Assembly: GCA_041495845.1 (NCBI GenBank)
Contig: JBGQDM010000045.1
Location: forward strand, 1-23,843
Direction: 5' to 3'
DNA from: JBGQDM01 sp041495845
GTDB lineage: Bacteria; Acidobacteriota; Terriglobia; Terriglobales; Acidobacteriaceae
Length of the DNA stretch: 23,843 nucleotides
Made by a program: the position numbers and the translations under genes. How positions within the stretch are numbered: position 1 is the stretch's first letter; every line of letters starts with the position of its first letter. Below, piece by piece: positions 7,607 to 14,618 of this stretch. Below the pieces are notes generated by a model that worked only from the letters and a program-made list of their open reading frames with translations, did no database searches and was not told the origin of the DNA.

Positions 7607-8559
7607 CCACTGCCAGGCCCACCGGCCCCACCCGGACTGATCTCTCGGTACGCTTCTGCGGCCTCGAACTCAAGAATCCGGTCATTGCCGCCAGCGGCAC
7701 GTTCGGCTACGGCCTCGAATTTGAAGATGTGGTACACCTCGATCGCCTGGGCGGGTTTGTGGTCAAGGGCCTTTCCCGCGAACCGATGACCGGAAATCCG
7801 CCACCCCGGCTCTACGAAACCGCGGCTGGAATGCTGAACGCCATCGGTTTGCAGAACATCGGGGCGCAGGCCTTCCTCGATGAGAAATTACCCAAGCTCC
7901 GTGCCCTCAAGAACATTGTCGTCATTGCCAACGTCTTCGGTTATTTGCGCGAGGACTACGAGAGAACCGTGCAGATGCTGAATGAAGGTGAGGGCATCGC
8001 CGCCTACGAGCTGAATGTTTCCTGCCCCAATACGGCACATGGCGGCATGCAGTTTGGCAGCGACCCGCGATTGCTCGATGAAGTGGTGCGCACCGTGAAG
8101 CGGATTGCGCGGCGCCCGCTGATCGTCAAGCTCTCACCCAACGTGACCAGCATTGCGGTGATGGCGCGGGTAGCGGAGGAGGCCGGCGCAGACGCGCTCT
8201 CGCTGGTGAACACGTTCGTCGCGATGGCCATTGATGCGGAAACGCGGCGGCCCCGCATTGCCAACGTCACCGCCGGGCTCTCCGGACCGGCCATCAAGCC
8301 AATTGCGTTGCGCATGGTGCACGAGGCGGCGCACGCGGTCAAAATCCCCATCCTCGGCATGGGCGGCATTTCCAATGCAGTGGACGTAATCGAGTTCCTG
8401 TTGGCCGGCGCAACCGCGGTTCAGGTGGGTACAGCCAATTACTGGGACCCGCGCGCGACCGAAAAAATTGTCGAGGAACTGGAGCGCTGGACCAACGACC
8501 GCCGCATTCCACGCCTTGCCGATCTGACCGGCGCGCTGTTGCCGGAAGCTGGACCTTAG
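7603..8559 (+). CDS. pyrD: Dihydroorotate dehydrogenase, class 1B type
   Basis: A 318-residue cytosolic FMN enzyme of pyrimidine synthesis that oxidises dihydroorotate to orotate. The active-site base is C141 in NVSCPN; a cysteine here marks class 1 enzymes, whereas the membrane class 2 uses serine. The N-terminal SGTFGYG and the FMN phosphate-site motif GMGGISNAVD near 252-261 are present, followed by GATAVQVGTA. Class 1B enzymes normally work with PyrK, an FAD/2Fe-2S subunit that passes electrons to NAD; no pyrK is in this window, so it is either elsewhere or the enzyme uses another acceptor. The ATG overlaps the TGA of the phosphatase gene by translational coupling. The 3' end overlaps that of the convergent DUF1761 gene by 4 bp. 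Confidence 0.93.
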   Translation: MTTARPTGPTRTDLSVRFCGLELKNPVIAASGTFGYGLEFEDVVHLDRLGGFVVKGLSREPMTGNPPPRLYETAAGMLNAIGLQNIGAQAFLDEKLPKLRALKNIVVIANVFGYLREDYERTVQMLNEGEGIAAYELNVSCPNTAHGGMQFGSDPRLLDEVVRTVKRIARRPLIVKLSPNVTSIAVMARVAEEAGADALSLVNTFVAMAIDAETRRPRIANVTAGLSGPAIKPIALRMVHEAAHAVKIPILGMGGISNAVDVIEFLLAGATAVQVGTANYWDPRATEKIVEELERWTNDRRIPRLADLTGALLPEAGP

Positions 8560-8984
8560 CGGTTCATGACCGCCACAATCGCGCCCATCACCGCGTAACA
8601 CACCATCTGAAATCCCGTGTTGATGAGGAAGAGCCGGGCCGGTTTGCGGGTGAAAACATGGTCCGTCAACTGCACCGTCATGACAAACCCCACCCACATG
8701 CCCAAGCCAACCTTCATCCCGTAGCGCGCGCTGTTCACCGTGGTCACCATGACGATTTTGCTGAGCATGGCGGCAGCGACCATGCTGGCCAGGAAAGCGA
8801 GAGCGTACATGCCGCCGGCGCCTTTCCGCATTTCCGCCAGCTTGGCTTTGTCGTCGGGGTCGTAGCCCATGGCACGCATCCAGGGCCGGGCAAACAGCAG
8901 CGGGGAATACCAGAGGAAGCCAACAACCATGGTGGCAACGGCGGCCAGAAAAACCGGTAGCATGTGAATTCCGAGAACTTGCAC
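8556..8984 (-). CDS. DUF1761 family membrane protein
   Basis: A 142-residue integral membrane protein with about four hydrophobic segments: residues about 8-30, 58-80, 85-105 and 115-140. The short sequence VGFLWYSPLLFARPWM after the first helix is characteristic of the DUF1761 family, whose function is unknown. The start is a GTG at 8982-8984, supported by a full AAGGAGG eight bases upstream; the frame could run further upstream, but without an equal signal. Its TAA overlaps the TAG of pyrD on the other strand, so no terminator fits between them. Confidence 0.82.
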   Translation of the reverse strand: MQVLGIHMLPVFLAAVATMVVGFLWYSPLLFARPWMRAMGYDPDDKAKLAEMRKGAGGMYALAFLASMVAAAMLSKIVMVTTVNSARYGMKVGLGMWVGFVMTVQLTDHVFTRKPARLFLINTGFQMVCYAVMGAIVAVMNR

Positions 8985-9026
8985 GAGTAGCGCCTCCTTG
9001 CAGAGACAGACGGGGGAAACCCACGG

Positions 9027-9056
9027 ACTGTATCGCGGATATGCCAGCGGCGTCAA
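9027..9056 (-). promoter_or_regulatory. Promoter candidate for the DUF1761 gene
   Basis: On the minus strand TTGACG (9051-9056) and TACAGT (9027-9032) are 18 bp apart, matching the sigma-70 boxes at 5/6 and 4/6. The predicted start near 9020 leaves a leader of about 35 nt carrying AAGGAGG. Confidence 0.45.
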
Positions 9057-9090
9057 CGCCGGGGCAACCATCCGCGCCAGCGAAAGACGC

Positions 9091-9177
9091 TACCACGAAG
9101 GACACGAAGGCGCACGAAGGCAGACCATGGGTGTTGCTCTTGCCTTCCCTTGGTGTACCTTAGTGCCCTTGGTGGTA
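9091..9177. repeat. Imperfect inverted repeat built from CACGAAGG units
   Basis: The left arm 9091-9120 is TACCACGAAGG followed by two more ACGAAGG-type units at 9-10 bp spacing. The right arm 9148-9177 is its reverse complement with 24 of 30 positions matching. The spacer is 27 bp. The whole could form a long hairpin or be a decayed mobile repeat. I recall similar ACCACGAAGGACACGAAGG sequences scattered in intergenic DNA of Acidobacteria and related soil bacteria, but this needs a genome-wide count. Confidence 0.7.
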
Positions 9178-9203
9178 AAGGGTTTTGCGTTGTCCACCGG
9201 GGT

Positions 9204-9232
9204 GTGACATTTCCGCCGGCCCGGCATCTAAT
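9204..9232 (+). promoter_or_regulatory. Promoter candidate for msrA
   Basis: GTGACA (9204-9209) and TCTAAT (9227-9232) are 17 bp apart and each matches the sigma-70 consensus at 5/6. The predicted start near 9239 gives a leader of about 27 nt with the AGGAG at 9255-9259. Confidence 0.55.
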
Positions 9233-9265
9233 GAACGAGATTAACTACGGGATCAGGAGCTCGAA

Positions 9266-9736
9266 ATGGCGAAAGCAACCTTTGCGGCAGGCTGTTTCTG
9301 GGGCGTGGAAGCGGCATTCCGGAGCGTGGCCGGGCTGGATTCCACGCGTGTCGGCTATACCGGCGGGCACGCTCCCGACCCCACCTACGAAGACGTTTGC
9401 AACGGCACCACCGGACACGCGGAAGCGGTGGAAGTGGACTACGATCCGGCGCATGTTTCTTACGAGGAACTGCTAAAGGTCTTCTGGGAAAACCACGATC
9501 CCACGCAGTGGAACCGGCAAGGGCCGGACTACGGCACGCAATATCGCTCGGCAATTTTCTTCCACACGCCGGAACAGGAAGCAGCCGCACGCGCTTCGAA
9601 AGCAACGATCGAGGCATCGGGCCGGTTTCCGCGCAAAATTGTGACGCTGATTGAGCCGGCGACGAAGTTCTACCCCGCCGAGGACTATCACCAGCAGTAT
9701 CTGGAGAAGCGCGGGCAGAAGGTGTGCCACTTCTAG
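9266..9736 (+). CDS. msrA: Peptide methionine-S-sulfoxide reductase
   Basis: A 156-residue cytosolic repair enzyme that reduces methionine-S-sulfoxide in damaged proteins. The catalytic cysteine is C10 in the signature GCFWGVE. The family motifs VGYTGG, TGHAEAVEV, WENHDPTQWNRQGPDYGTQYRS and the C-terminal YHQQYLEK are all present. A second cysteine two residues from the end (C154 in KVCHF) is a likely resolving cysteine. The ATG is preceded by AGGAG at 9255-9259 with six bases between. It is monocistronic with its own promoter and converges with the transglutaminase gene; no msrB is adjacent. Confidence 0.97.
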   Translation: MAKATFAAGCFWGVEAAFRSVAGLDSTRVGYTGGHAPDPTYEDVCNGTTGHAEAVEVDYDPAHVSYEELLKVFWENHDPTQWNRQGPDYGTQYRSAIFFHTPEQEAAARASKATIEASGRFPRKIVTLIEPATKFYPAEDYHQQYLEKRGQKVCHF

Positions 9737-9780
9737 GGAACTCTCTGCAGAATTGCGGCCTAAACCGTGCCACTCGCTCG

Positions 9781-10776
9781 TCACCTCCCGTGCAAGCTGC
9801 TCCGACCGTTGCCGGCTTGGGCGTCTGCGAAGAAGAAACGGTTCGAGACGTCCTCCCATTTCTTCCCCGCCACCTCCACCAGCGGATAGACAAAGTAATT
9901 TAGCGGGCCTTCGGCCTGTGGTGGATTGAGGACGAGATCGCGGCCCATCGAGAACTGCACGCGGTTCACGTCGTGCGCCCCGAAAAAATATTCCTTCTGA
10001 CTCTGGTTTTTCCAGGCTTCGGAAATATCCACCGGCACCCAGCCATACTTGGAGTCATAAAACTCGGCCCAGCAATGGTAACCAGCAATCTCGCCCGAAT
10101 GTTTGCTTGCCGGCAACGGAAAGCCAATCTCGAAGCGCGCCGGAATGCGCTGCGAGCGCGCCATGGAGATGAACACAGAATGGAAGTCGGTGCAGTTGCC
10201 GCGTTTCGAGTCGCACGCCCATTCCGCGTCGCCACGCCCCCACCCCGTTCCCGACTTGTCGTAACGCATGGTGTTAAACACGTAGTCGTACAAGGCCCGG
10301 GCGCGGTCCATGGTGCCGGTGTGACCCCGTACCTGGACTGCGGCGATATCGGCCAGCTTACCGGTGGTGGGCACAAGCGTGTCAGGGCCGAGATATCCGT
10401 CGGCCTCTTTCACCGACGCCTTGACGAGATGCGGTTGAATACCTTCGCGGGGTAGCCCAATGCGCTCGTGGCGGATGACGCTATATTCAACATCGAACTT
10501 GTATTCAGTTTTCGCCGCTTTCGCCGTGATGCCGTGAAACATCGCGTTGCCATGCCTGGTTGTGCGGGTCTTCTTCAGCGCCAGGTCGCCGGTGACGGAA
10601 ACGATTTTCACGTCCTGGAATTCGTCGGAATGTGCCTGCGGGAACCAGACCTCAATCTTCTGTCCCGCCGGCACATTGCGCACGCTAAAAGCATAGTGAA
10701 AGGTGAACTGGCGGCTCTGTTGCCCGAACCCAAACAACGGCAGCAGGATCAAGGCGAACCACAGGGTCTTGCGCAT
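9781..10776 (-). CDS. Secreted transglutaminase-like cysteine protein
   Basis: A 331-residue protein with an N-terminal signal peptide (residues 1-18, ending LLPLFGFG). An immunoglobulin-like N-terminal half follows, then a transglutaminase-like domain. The Cys-His-Asp triad is C195 in RGNCTDFHS, H234 in GYHCWAEFY and D250 in WVPVDISEA. Bacterial members act as peptidases, amidases or cross-linking enzymes outside the cytoplasm; the substrate cannot be deduced. The ATG at 10774-10776 has GGAG nine bases upstream. The gene is monocistronic: 166 bp separate it from the upstream small membrane protein, and it converges with msrA at 44 bp. Confidence 0.88.
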   Translation of the reverse strand: MRKTLWFALILLPLFGFGQQSRQFTFHYAFSVRNVPAGQKIEVWFPQAHSDEFQDVKIVSVTGDLALKKTRTTRHGNAMFHGITAKAAKTEYKFDVEYSVIRHERIGLPREGIQPHLVKASVKEADGYLGPDTLVPTTGKLADIAAVQVRGHTGTMDRARALYDYVFNTMRYDKSGTGWGRGDAEWACDSKRGNCTDFHSVFISMARSQRIPARFEIGFPLPASKHSGEIAGYHCWAEFYDSKYGWVPVDISEAWKNQSQKEYFFGAHDVNRVQFSMGRDLVLNPPQAEGPLNYFVYPLVEVAGKKWEDVSNRFFFADAQAGNGRSSLHGR

Positions 10777-10942
10777 GCTCGCGGCTCCTAATCTCGTTGC
10801 AGACAGTGCTCAGGGAAATGACCGACCGGCCCTTCAGGCAGGAGCTACCGTCAAGTGAAGCCGCGACGAGGAAACATGGCGATGGAAGTAACGAACGAAA
10901 ATGATATACCACGGGTGCAGCGTCCCGGAATCCCCGCCCATC

Positions 10943-11386
10943 CTACTGTCCGGAGATTCTCACCTTCAGCTCTTCCGGAATGCGCTGTCGAATTTCTTCG
11001 GGCAGGCGATCGTGCACGCGGCGGGCGCCTTCGCGGGCCAGGTCCACTACGGCCAGGGGCGCAGGCGTGGCGACGGCGACCACCAGCCAGGCCAGAATGG
11101 AAAGCGCGAAACCAAACAGCGCCGCTAGTTCCAGCCAGAAGGCATGGCGTGGGCCGAAATGCCTGATGACGCCAAACGCCAGCAGAAAAATCACGGCGGA
11201 AAGCGAGGCCAGCGCGATCAGGGAGAGATCAATGGCGCGATGCAGGGTACGCTTGCGGCGGCAGCGCTCACAACCCTCGAAATGGCGCTCGTAGTCGCTG
11301 CGCATTTCCGGCGCAATACCGGAGATGTCATACCGCCAGCTGGCGAGAATGCTGCCCACGAACTTGTCGCTGCATTGTGCTGCCAT
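10943..11386 (-). CDS. Two-helix membrane protein with an anti-sigma-like zinc motif
   Basis: A 147-residue protein of unknown function. Near the N-terminus H35-x3-C39-x2-C42 (HFEGCERC) matches the HxxxCxxC zinc motif found in anti-sigma factors (zf-HC2 type), and basic RRKR follows. Two hydrophobic segments at about 52-72 and 83-106 form a hairpin in the membrane. The C-terminal 40 residues are charged and probably cytosolic. The start is the ATG at 11384-11386; one codon further up is a TTG. It begins 8 bp after the stop of the metallo-hydrolase gene, so the two are probably one transcript. No sigma-factor gene is adjacent, so an anti-sigma role is only a possibility. Confidence 0.72.
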   Translation of the reverse strand: MAAQCSDKFVGSILASWRYDISGIAPEMRSDYERHFEGCERCRRKRTLHRAIDLSLIALASLSAVIFLLAFGVIRHFGPRHAFWLELAALFGFALSILAWLVVAVATPAPLAVVDLAREGARRVHDRLPEEIRQRIPEELKVRISGQ

Positions 11387-11394
11387 CAACCAAC

Positions 11395-12198
11395 CTAGAG
11401 CCGGATCGGGGAGAGTGCTTCCGACTGCGATGCCAGCATTACGCGGTTCTCCAGCAGCGAGAGTTGGCCGCTCAAGGCCCGCTCGGCTGCCGCTCGTGCC
11501 AGCTCCGGATGGTTGTTGTGCTCGGAGAGGTGAGCCAGAACCAGGTAAGCCGCACTTCCATCATAGTCGCTGGCCAGAAATTCCGCGAGCGCATCATTGG
11601 AAAGATGGCCGACGCGGCTCATCACTCGCTGCTTCACCACCCACGGATAAGGACCGACGCGCAGCATTTCGAGATCGTGGTTCGACTCCACCACCAGCAC
11701 ATCGCAGCCCTGGAGTTGGTGCTTCACGCTGGCGGGCAGGTAGCCCAGGTCCGTCGCGACGGCTACTTTCACTCCCTGCGTACGGAAGGTAAAGCCGACC
11801 GGGTCGGCCGCGTCGTGCGGAATGGTGAAGGGCATGACGGAAACATCGCCGACATCGAAGCTGTGTCCGGGAGAAAAAGTTTCCAGACGTTCCAACCGGC
11901 AAGGCTCGCCTTTGGAATCGCGTGCATCGCGCCGCCAGGCATCGTGAGTCGCACCGCTCAGGAACACCGGCAGCTTGAACTTGCGCGCCAAGCCGTAGAG
12001 CCCGGCGACGTGGTCTTTGTGTTCGTGAGTAATGAGAATGGCGGTAAGATCGCGCGGGTCTTCGCCCACCGCGCGCAAACGTTTGACCGTTTCCCGGCAG
12101 GAGAGGCCGGCATCCACCAGCAGGCGAGCGCGCTCACTCGCAACCAGGGTGCAATTCCCGCGGCTGCCCGAAGCCAGCACGGTGACGGAAACGGACAT
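11395..12198 (-). CDS. Metallo-beta-lactamase-fold hydrolase, YycJ/WalJ-like
   Basis: A 267-residue cytosolic metal-dependent hydrolase. The opening VLASGSRGNCTLVAS and LLVDAGLSC are typical of the YycJ/WalJ branch, which has been linked to DNA mismatch repair exonuclease activity and cell-wall regulation in Firmicutes. Metal ligands are the HxHxDH motif at 58-63 (THEHKDH), H128, D150 and H198 (HLSN). ESNHD at 171-175 is also typical. No good ribosome binding site precedes the ATG at 12196-12198; a TATGCT hexamer ends 7 nt before it, so the message may be leaderless. It is first in an operon with the zinc-motif membrane protein. Confidence 0.88.
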   Translation of the reverse strand: MSVSVTVLASGSRGNCTLVASERARLLVDAGLSCRETVKRLRAVGEDPRDLTAILITHEHKDHVAGLYGLARKFKLPVFLSGATHDAWRRDARDSKGEPCRLERLETFSPGHSFDVGDVSVMPFTIPHDAADPVGFTFRTQGVKVAVATDLGYLPASVKHQLQGCDVLVVESNHDLEMLRVGPYPWVVKQRVMSRVGHLSNDALAEFLASDYDGSAAYLVLAHLSEHNNHPELARAAAERALSGQLSLLENRVMLASQSEALSPIRL

Positions 12199-12270
12199 GT
12201 GCAGAGCATACCCGGAAATGCTTGTGGAATACGAGTGAGTTCAGGATGCGGGGGAAGCGAAGGTAGGAAG

Positions 12271-12705
12271 CTAGGAGCGTTTTGCTGAACGGCGGCTCGT
12301 AGTCGTGCGGGCGGAAAGGCGCTGCTTCCCACCACGCCGCCTGCCCTGCCGGGATGGCTGGATCAAGACCGCAGCGGGAATCTCGAGTTCCTCGTGCAGT
12401 TTTCGGATCATGTTCAGCGAGAGCGGGCGAGCCCCTCTCATCACCTCGTAGACTCGCGTCCGCTGGCCAATGATGCCAATCAGCGAGCGATAGTCTTGGT
12501 TTTGCTGCTCCAGCCGAAACTTGATGGCGTCAATCGGACTGGGTAGATCGATGGGGTAATGCTCGCGCTCGTAGGCCTCAATCAAAGTCACCAGGACTTC
12601 CAGTTCATCGCCGGCAGCAGTCTGCGGAGCCGCGCCCCACAGGGTCTCCACACGGCCCAGGGCCTGATCGTAGTCAGCTTCATTTCGAATCGGTCTAATT
12701 TCCAT
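12271..12705 (-). CDS. higA: HigA-type antitoxin with a basic tail
   Basis: A 144-residue antitoxin and DNA-binding repressor of a HigBA module. Residues about 50-115 carry the family sequence EREHYPIDLPSPIDAIKFR, then an XRE-type helix-turn-helix (SLIGIIGQRTRVYEVMRG, LSLNMIRKLHEELEIPAAVLI). The last 25 residues are unusually rich in Arg, Lys, Ser and Thr. It lies downstream of the toxin gene and overlaps it by 11 bp, the order typical of HigBA. By analogy with known modules the antitoxin binds the toxin and represses the shared promoter, here through the palindrome at 13054-13070. Confidence 0.88.
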   Translation of the reverse strand: MEIRPIRNEADYDQALGRVETLWGAAPQTAAGDELEVLVTLIEAYEREHYPIDLPSPIDAIKFRLEQQNQDYRSLIGIIGQRTRVYEVMRGARPLSLNMIRKLHEELEIPAAVLIQPSRQGRRRGGKQRLSARTTTSRRSAKRS

Positions 12706-13018
12706 ACCTCACCGTCCTGACGTCAATCTCGTCGTACTGGCGGTGTGTCCCCAGCCACTTGATGAAGACTGTTTGGCGCTGATAATTCACCGCTACCACC
12801 AGCCGGTAATCATTCCCTTTGATATTAAAGACTACCCGGTCTTCACCGACGATACTGGCGTTGCCGTAGCTCCTCTTTACGTCAGCAGGGGAGGTCCATT
12901 TTGCCGCTTGCGCTTCGTGAAACCACGCCTCGAGCGCCGCTTTCACGGCCTTGTGGTCCCGGTTCCCCCGCAACGACTCCGCGAACTGAACCAGCGTTCG
13001 GCGCGCAATCACTCTCAC
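12695..13018 (-). CDS. higB: HigB-type mRNA interferase toxin
   Basis: A 107-residue RelE-superfamily toxin of the HigB family, expected to cleave mRNA on the ribosome. MRVIARRTL, W-x-S-P-A-D-V-K, YGNASIVGEDRVVFNIKGN, YRLVVAVNY and the C-terminal KWLGTHRQYDEID are the hallmark blocks of the family. The start is the GTG at 13016-13018, which reproduces the conserved N-terminus MRVIA; no strong ribosome binding site is visible. The gene is intact and full length, so the module is likely active. It starts 56 bp after the stop of a small membrane protein gene, and that gap contains its promoter and operator. Confidence 0.9.
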   Translation of the reverse strand: MRVIARRTLVQFAESLRGNRDHKAVKAALEAWFHEAQAAKWTSPADVKRSYGNASIVGEDRVVFNIKGNDYRLVVAVNYQRQTVFIKWLGTHRQYDEIDVRTVRYGN

Positions 13019-13043
13019 GAATCAGGGCCATCGCTACGTGTCC

Positions 13044-13072
13044 ATCATACACTGTGCCCATATTGGGCACAA
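13044..13072 (-). promoter_or_regulatory. higBA promoter with an embedded operator palindrome
   Basis: On the minus strand TTGTGC (13067-13072) and TATGAT (13044-13049) are exactly 17 bp apart; the -10 matches at 5/6 and the -35 at 3/6. The 17-bp palindrome GTGCCCA-n3-TGGGCAC at 13054-13070 fills the spacer and touches the -35, where a bound antitoxin would block RNA polymerase. The start point would be about 20 nt before the toxin GTG. Confidence 0.7.
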
Positions 13073-13074
13073 GT

Positions 13075-13452
13075 CTATTTCTCCGGCCACAGCTCCCGGA
13101 TCACCCGGCGCATCACCGCACCCAGCACCGCGCCAGCAATCGATGGAAACAGGGCAAAGAACGCTTCGGAAATCCCCAGGTGGGTAACGCGCTGGCCCGC
13201 CAGTTTGTGCGCCAGAATCAAGCCGATAGGAATGAAGGCGGGCACCAGCAGCGCCCAGCGCCACGGATGCGCCGGGCGCAAGAAGGCCAGCAACATACAG
13301 GAAGAAGCCACCAGAACGGCGGTCAGCAGGAGATCTTCGACGCGCACCGCCACGTAGCCGACCAGCGTGCCGCACGCCATCCCCGCCAGGTAGTGGAACA
13401 GGCTGGACTTGGGGGCTGGAGCGGGATTTGGGGTGCCTGAGTTGTCTGGCAT
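13075..13452 (-). CDS. Small membrane protein of unknown function
   Basis: A 125-residue protein with a Pro/Ala-rich N-terminus of about 18 residues and about four hydrophobic helices (approximately 20-37, 41-60, 66-86 and 98-114), ending with a basic segment RRVIRELWPEK. I do not recognise the family. The ATG at 13450-13452 has only GGA next to it as a ribosome binding site. It lies on the same strand between the dehydrogenase gene (39-bp gap upstream) and the HigBA promoter, and could be co-transcribed with the dehydrogenase. Confidence 0.7.
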   Translation of the reverse strand: MPDNSGTPNPAPAPKSSLFHYLAGMACGTLVGYVAVRVEDLLLTAVLVASSCMLLAFLRPAHPWRWALLVPAFIPIGLILAHKLAGQRVTHLGISEAFFALFPSIAGAVLGAVMRRVIRELWPEK

Positions 13453-13491
13453 TCCAGCTTTCAGCTTACTCTCCGGCTCCGCACCTGGGTT

Positions 13492-14340
13492 TCAATACTT
13501 GTAAAATCCGCGGCCGGATTTCCGTCCCAGCCAGCCCGCATCCACCATCTTGATCAGCAGCGGGCAGGGACGATATTTTGGGTCGCCCAGGCCATCGTGC
13601 AGTACCCGCATGATGTCGAGACAGACATCGAGTCCGATGAAATCGGCCAGCGTCAGCGGGCCCATGGGATGCGCCATGCCCAGCTTGAAGACTTCATCCA
13701 CCGCTTCCGGCGTGGCCACGCCTTCCATCACCGTAAACATGGCCTCGTTGAGCAGCGGCATCAGCACGCGGTTGGAGACAAAGCCGGGCGCGTCGTTGAC
13801 CTCGACTGGCGTTTTCTCCAGCTTGACCGCCAGATCGCGCACCACGGCAAAGGTCGCGTCGGAAGTAGCCAGGCCCCGAATCACTTCCACCAGCTTCATC
13901 ACCGGCACGGGATTGAAGAAGTGCATGCCGATCACCTTGTCCGGACGCTTGGTCAGCGCTGCCAGCCGGGTGATGGAGATGGACGAAGTGTTCGAGGCAA
14001 GAATCACTTCCGGACGGCACAGTTGATCGAGATCGCGAAAGATTTCTGCCTTGATCTCGAACTTCTCCGTAGCCGCCTCGATGACAAAATCACACCCTGC
14101 CAGCTGCTTGCGGTCGGTTACGGCCGCGATGCGGGCAAGAGCCGCGGCTTTGTCTTCCGTCGTGGTCTTGCCCTTGGCCACTTCGCGGTCGAGGTTCTTG
14201 CCGATGGTTGCCAGGCCGCGTTCGAGAAATCTTTGCTCCACATCGCACAACACTACTTTGTACCCAGCGCGGGCAAAGACATGGGCAATGCCATTGCCCA
14301 TCGTCCCCGCACCGATCACGCCTGCTTGCTTGATCTCCAT
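13492..14340 (-). CDS. hbd: 3-hydroxybutyryl-CoA dehydrogenase
   Basis: A 282-residue NAD(P)-dependent cytosolic enzyme that interconverts 3-hydroxyacyl-CoA and 3-oxoacyl-CoA, in fatty-acid oxidation or in butyrate/PHB-type metabolism. The Rossmann motif GAGTMG is at 10-15. The catalytic pair is H140 (HFFNPVPVMKLVE) and E152, 12 residues apart as in the family, with SNTSS at 116-120. The C-terminal dimer domain contains DAPGFVSNRV and GMAHPMGPLTLADFIGLD. The length equals that of stand-alone bacterial enzymes, not of the FadB fusion. The ATG at 14338-14340 is preceded by AGGAG and eight T residues (minus strand); a further upstream start is possible but lacks this signal. No thiolase or crotonase gene is adjacent. 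Confidence 0.93.
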   Translation of the reverse strand: MEIKQAGVIGAGTMGNGIAHVFARAGYKVVLCDVEQRFLERGLATIGKNLDREVAKGKTTTEDKAAALARIAAVTDRKQLAGCDFVIEAATEKFEIKAEIFRDLDQLCRPEVILASNTSSISITRLAALTKRPDKVIGMHFFNPVPVMKLVEVIRGLATSDATFAVVRDLAVKLEKTPVEVNDAPGFVSNRVLMPLLNEAMFTVMEGVATPEAVDEVFKLGMAHPMGPLTLADFIGLDVCLDIMRVLHDGLGDPKYRPCPLLIKMVDAGWLGRKSGRGFYKY

Positions 14341-14398
14341 AAAAAAAACTCCTGCAAAAGGGAAGGAAACGAAAGAGTGTACCACCCGCTGTTAGGCA

Positions 14399-14449
14399 AA
14401 TTCGGTGAAGCAATTCGGTGACGCCATCCGCGGGGGTGATCGCGGATGG
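14399..14449. repeat. 10-bp direct repeats and a 9-bp-stem hairpin in a divergent promoter region
   Basis: AATTCGGTGA occurs at 14399-14408 and again at 14412-14421. Directly after lies the inverted repeat CCATCCGCG (14424-14432) and CGCGGATGG (14441-14449) with an 8-nt loop. The nearer repeat sits where the -35 of the dehydrogenase gene would be if TACACT on the minus strand (14376-14381) is its -10. The 278-bp gap 14341-14618 otherwise shows nothing. Confidence 0.6.
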
Positions 14450-14618
14450 TTGCCCGCTCCGCCAAAGAAATCGCAGCTCGAAGGGATTGGCGCCGCCAGG
14501 TACGAGATCGCAGGCAGCGCCTGACCCGGACGCCGCATCCCACCTAATCAGAACCGGCGGTCAGCAGCGGGAAAATCGCAAGTCCCGGGCGACCCAGACG
14601 TACCGGCGGGAGAACGCT

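Noticed and set aside
10777..10942. Possible promoter TTGACG in the gap before the transglutaminase gene.
   Set aside because: No acceptable -10 lies 16-18 bp downstream; the rest of the gap shows nothing identifiable.
13031..13074. CRISPR-like reading of the GTGCCCA palindrome region.
   Set aside because: There is one palindrome and no regularly spaced repeats; it is explained as a promoter operator.
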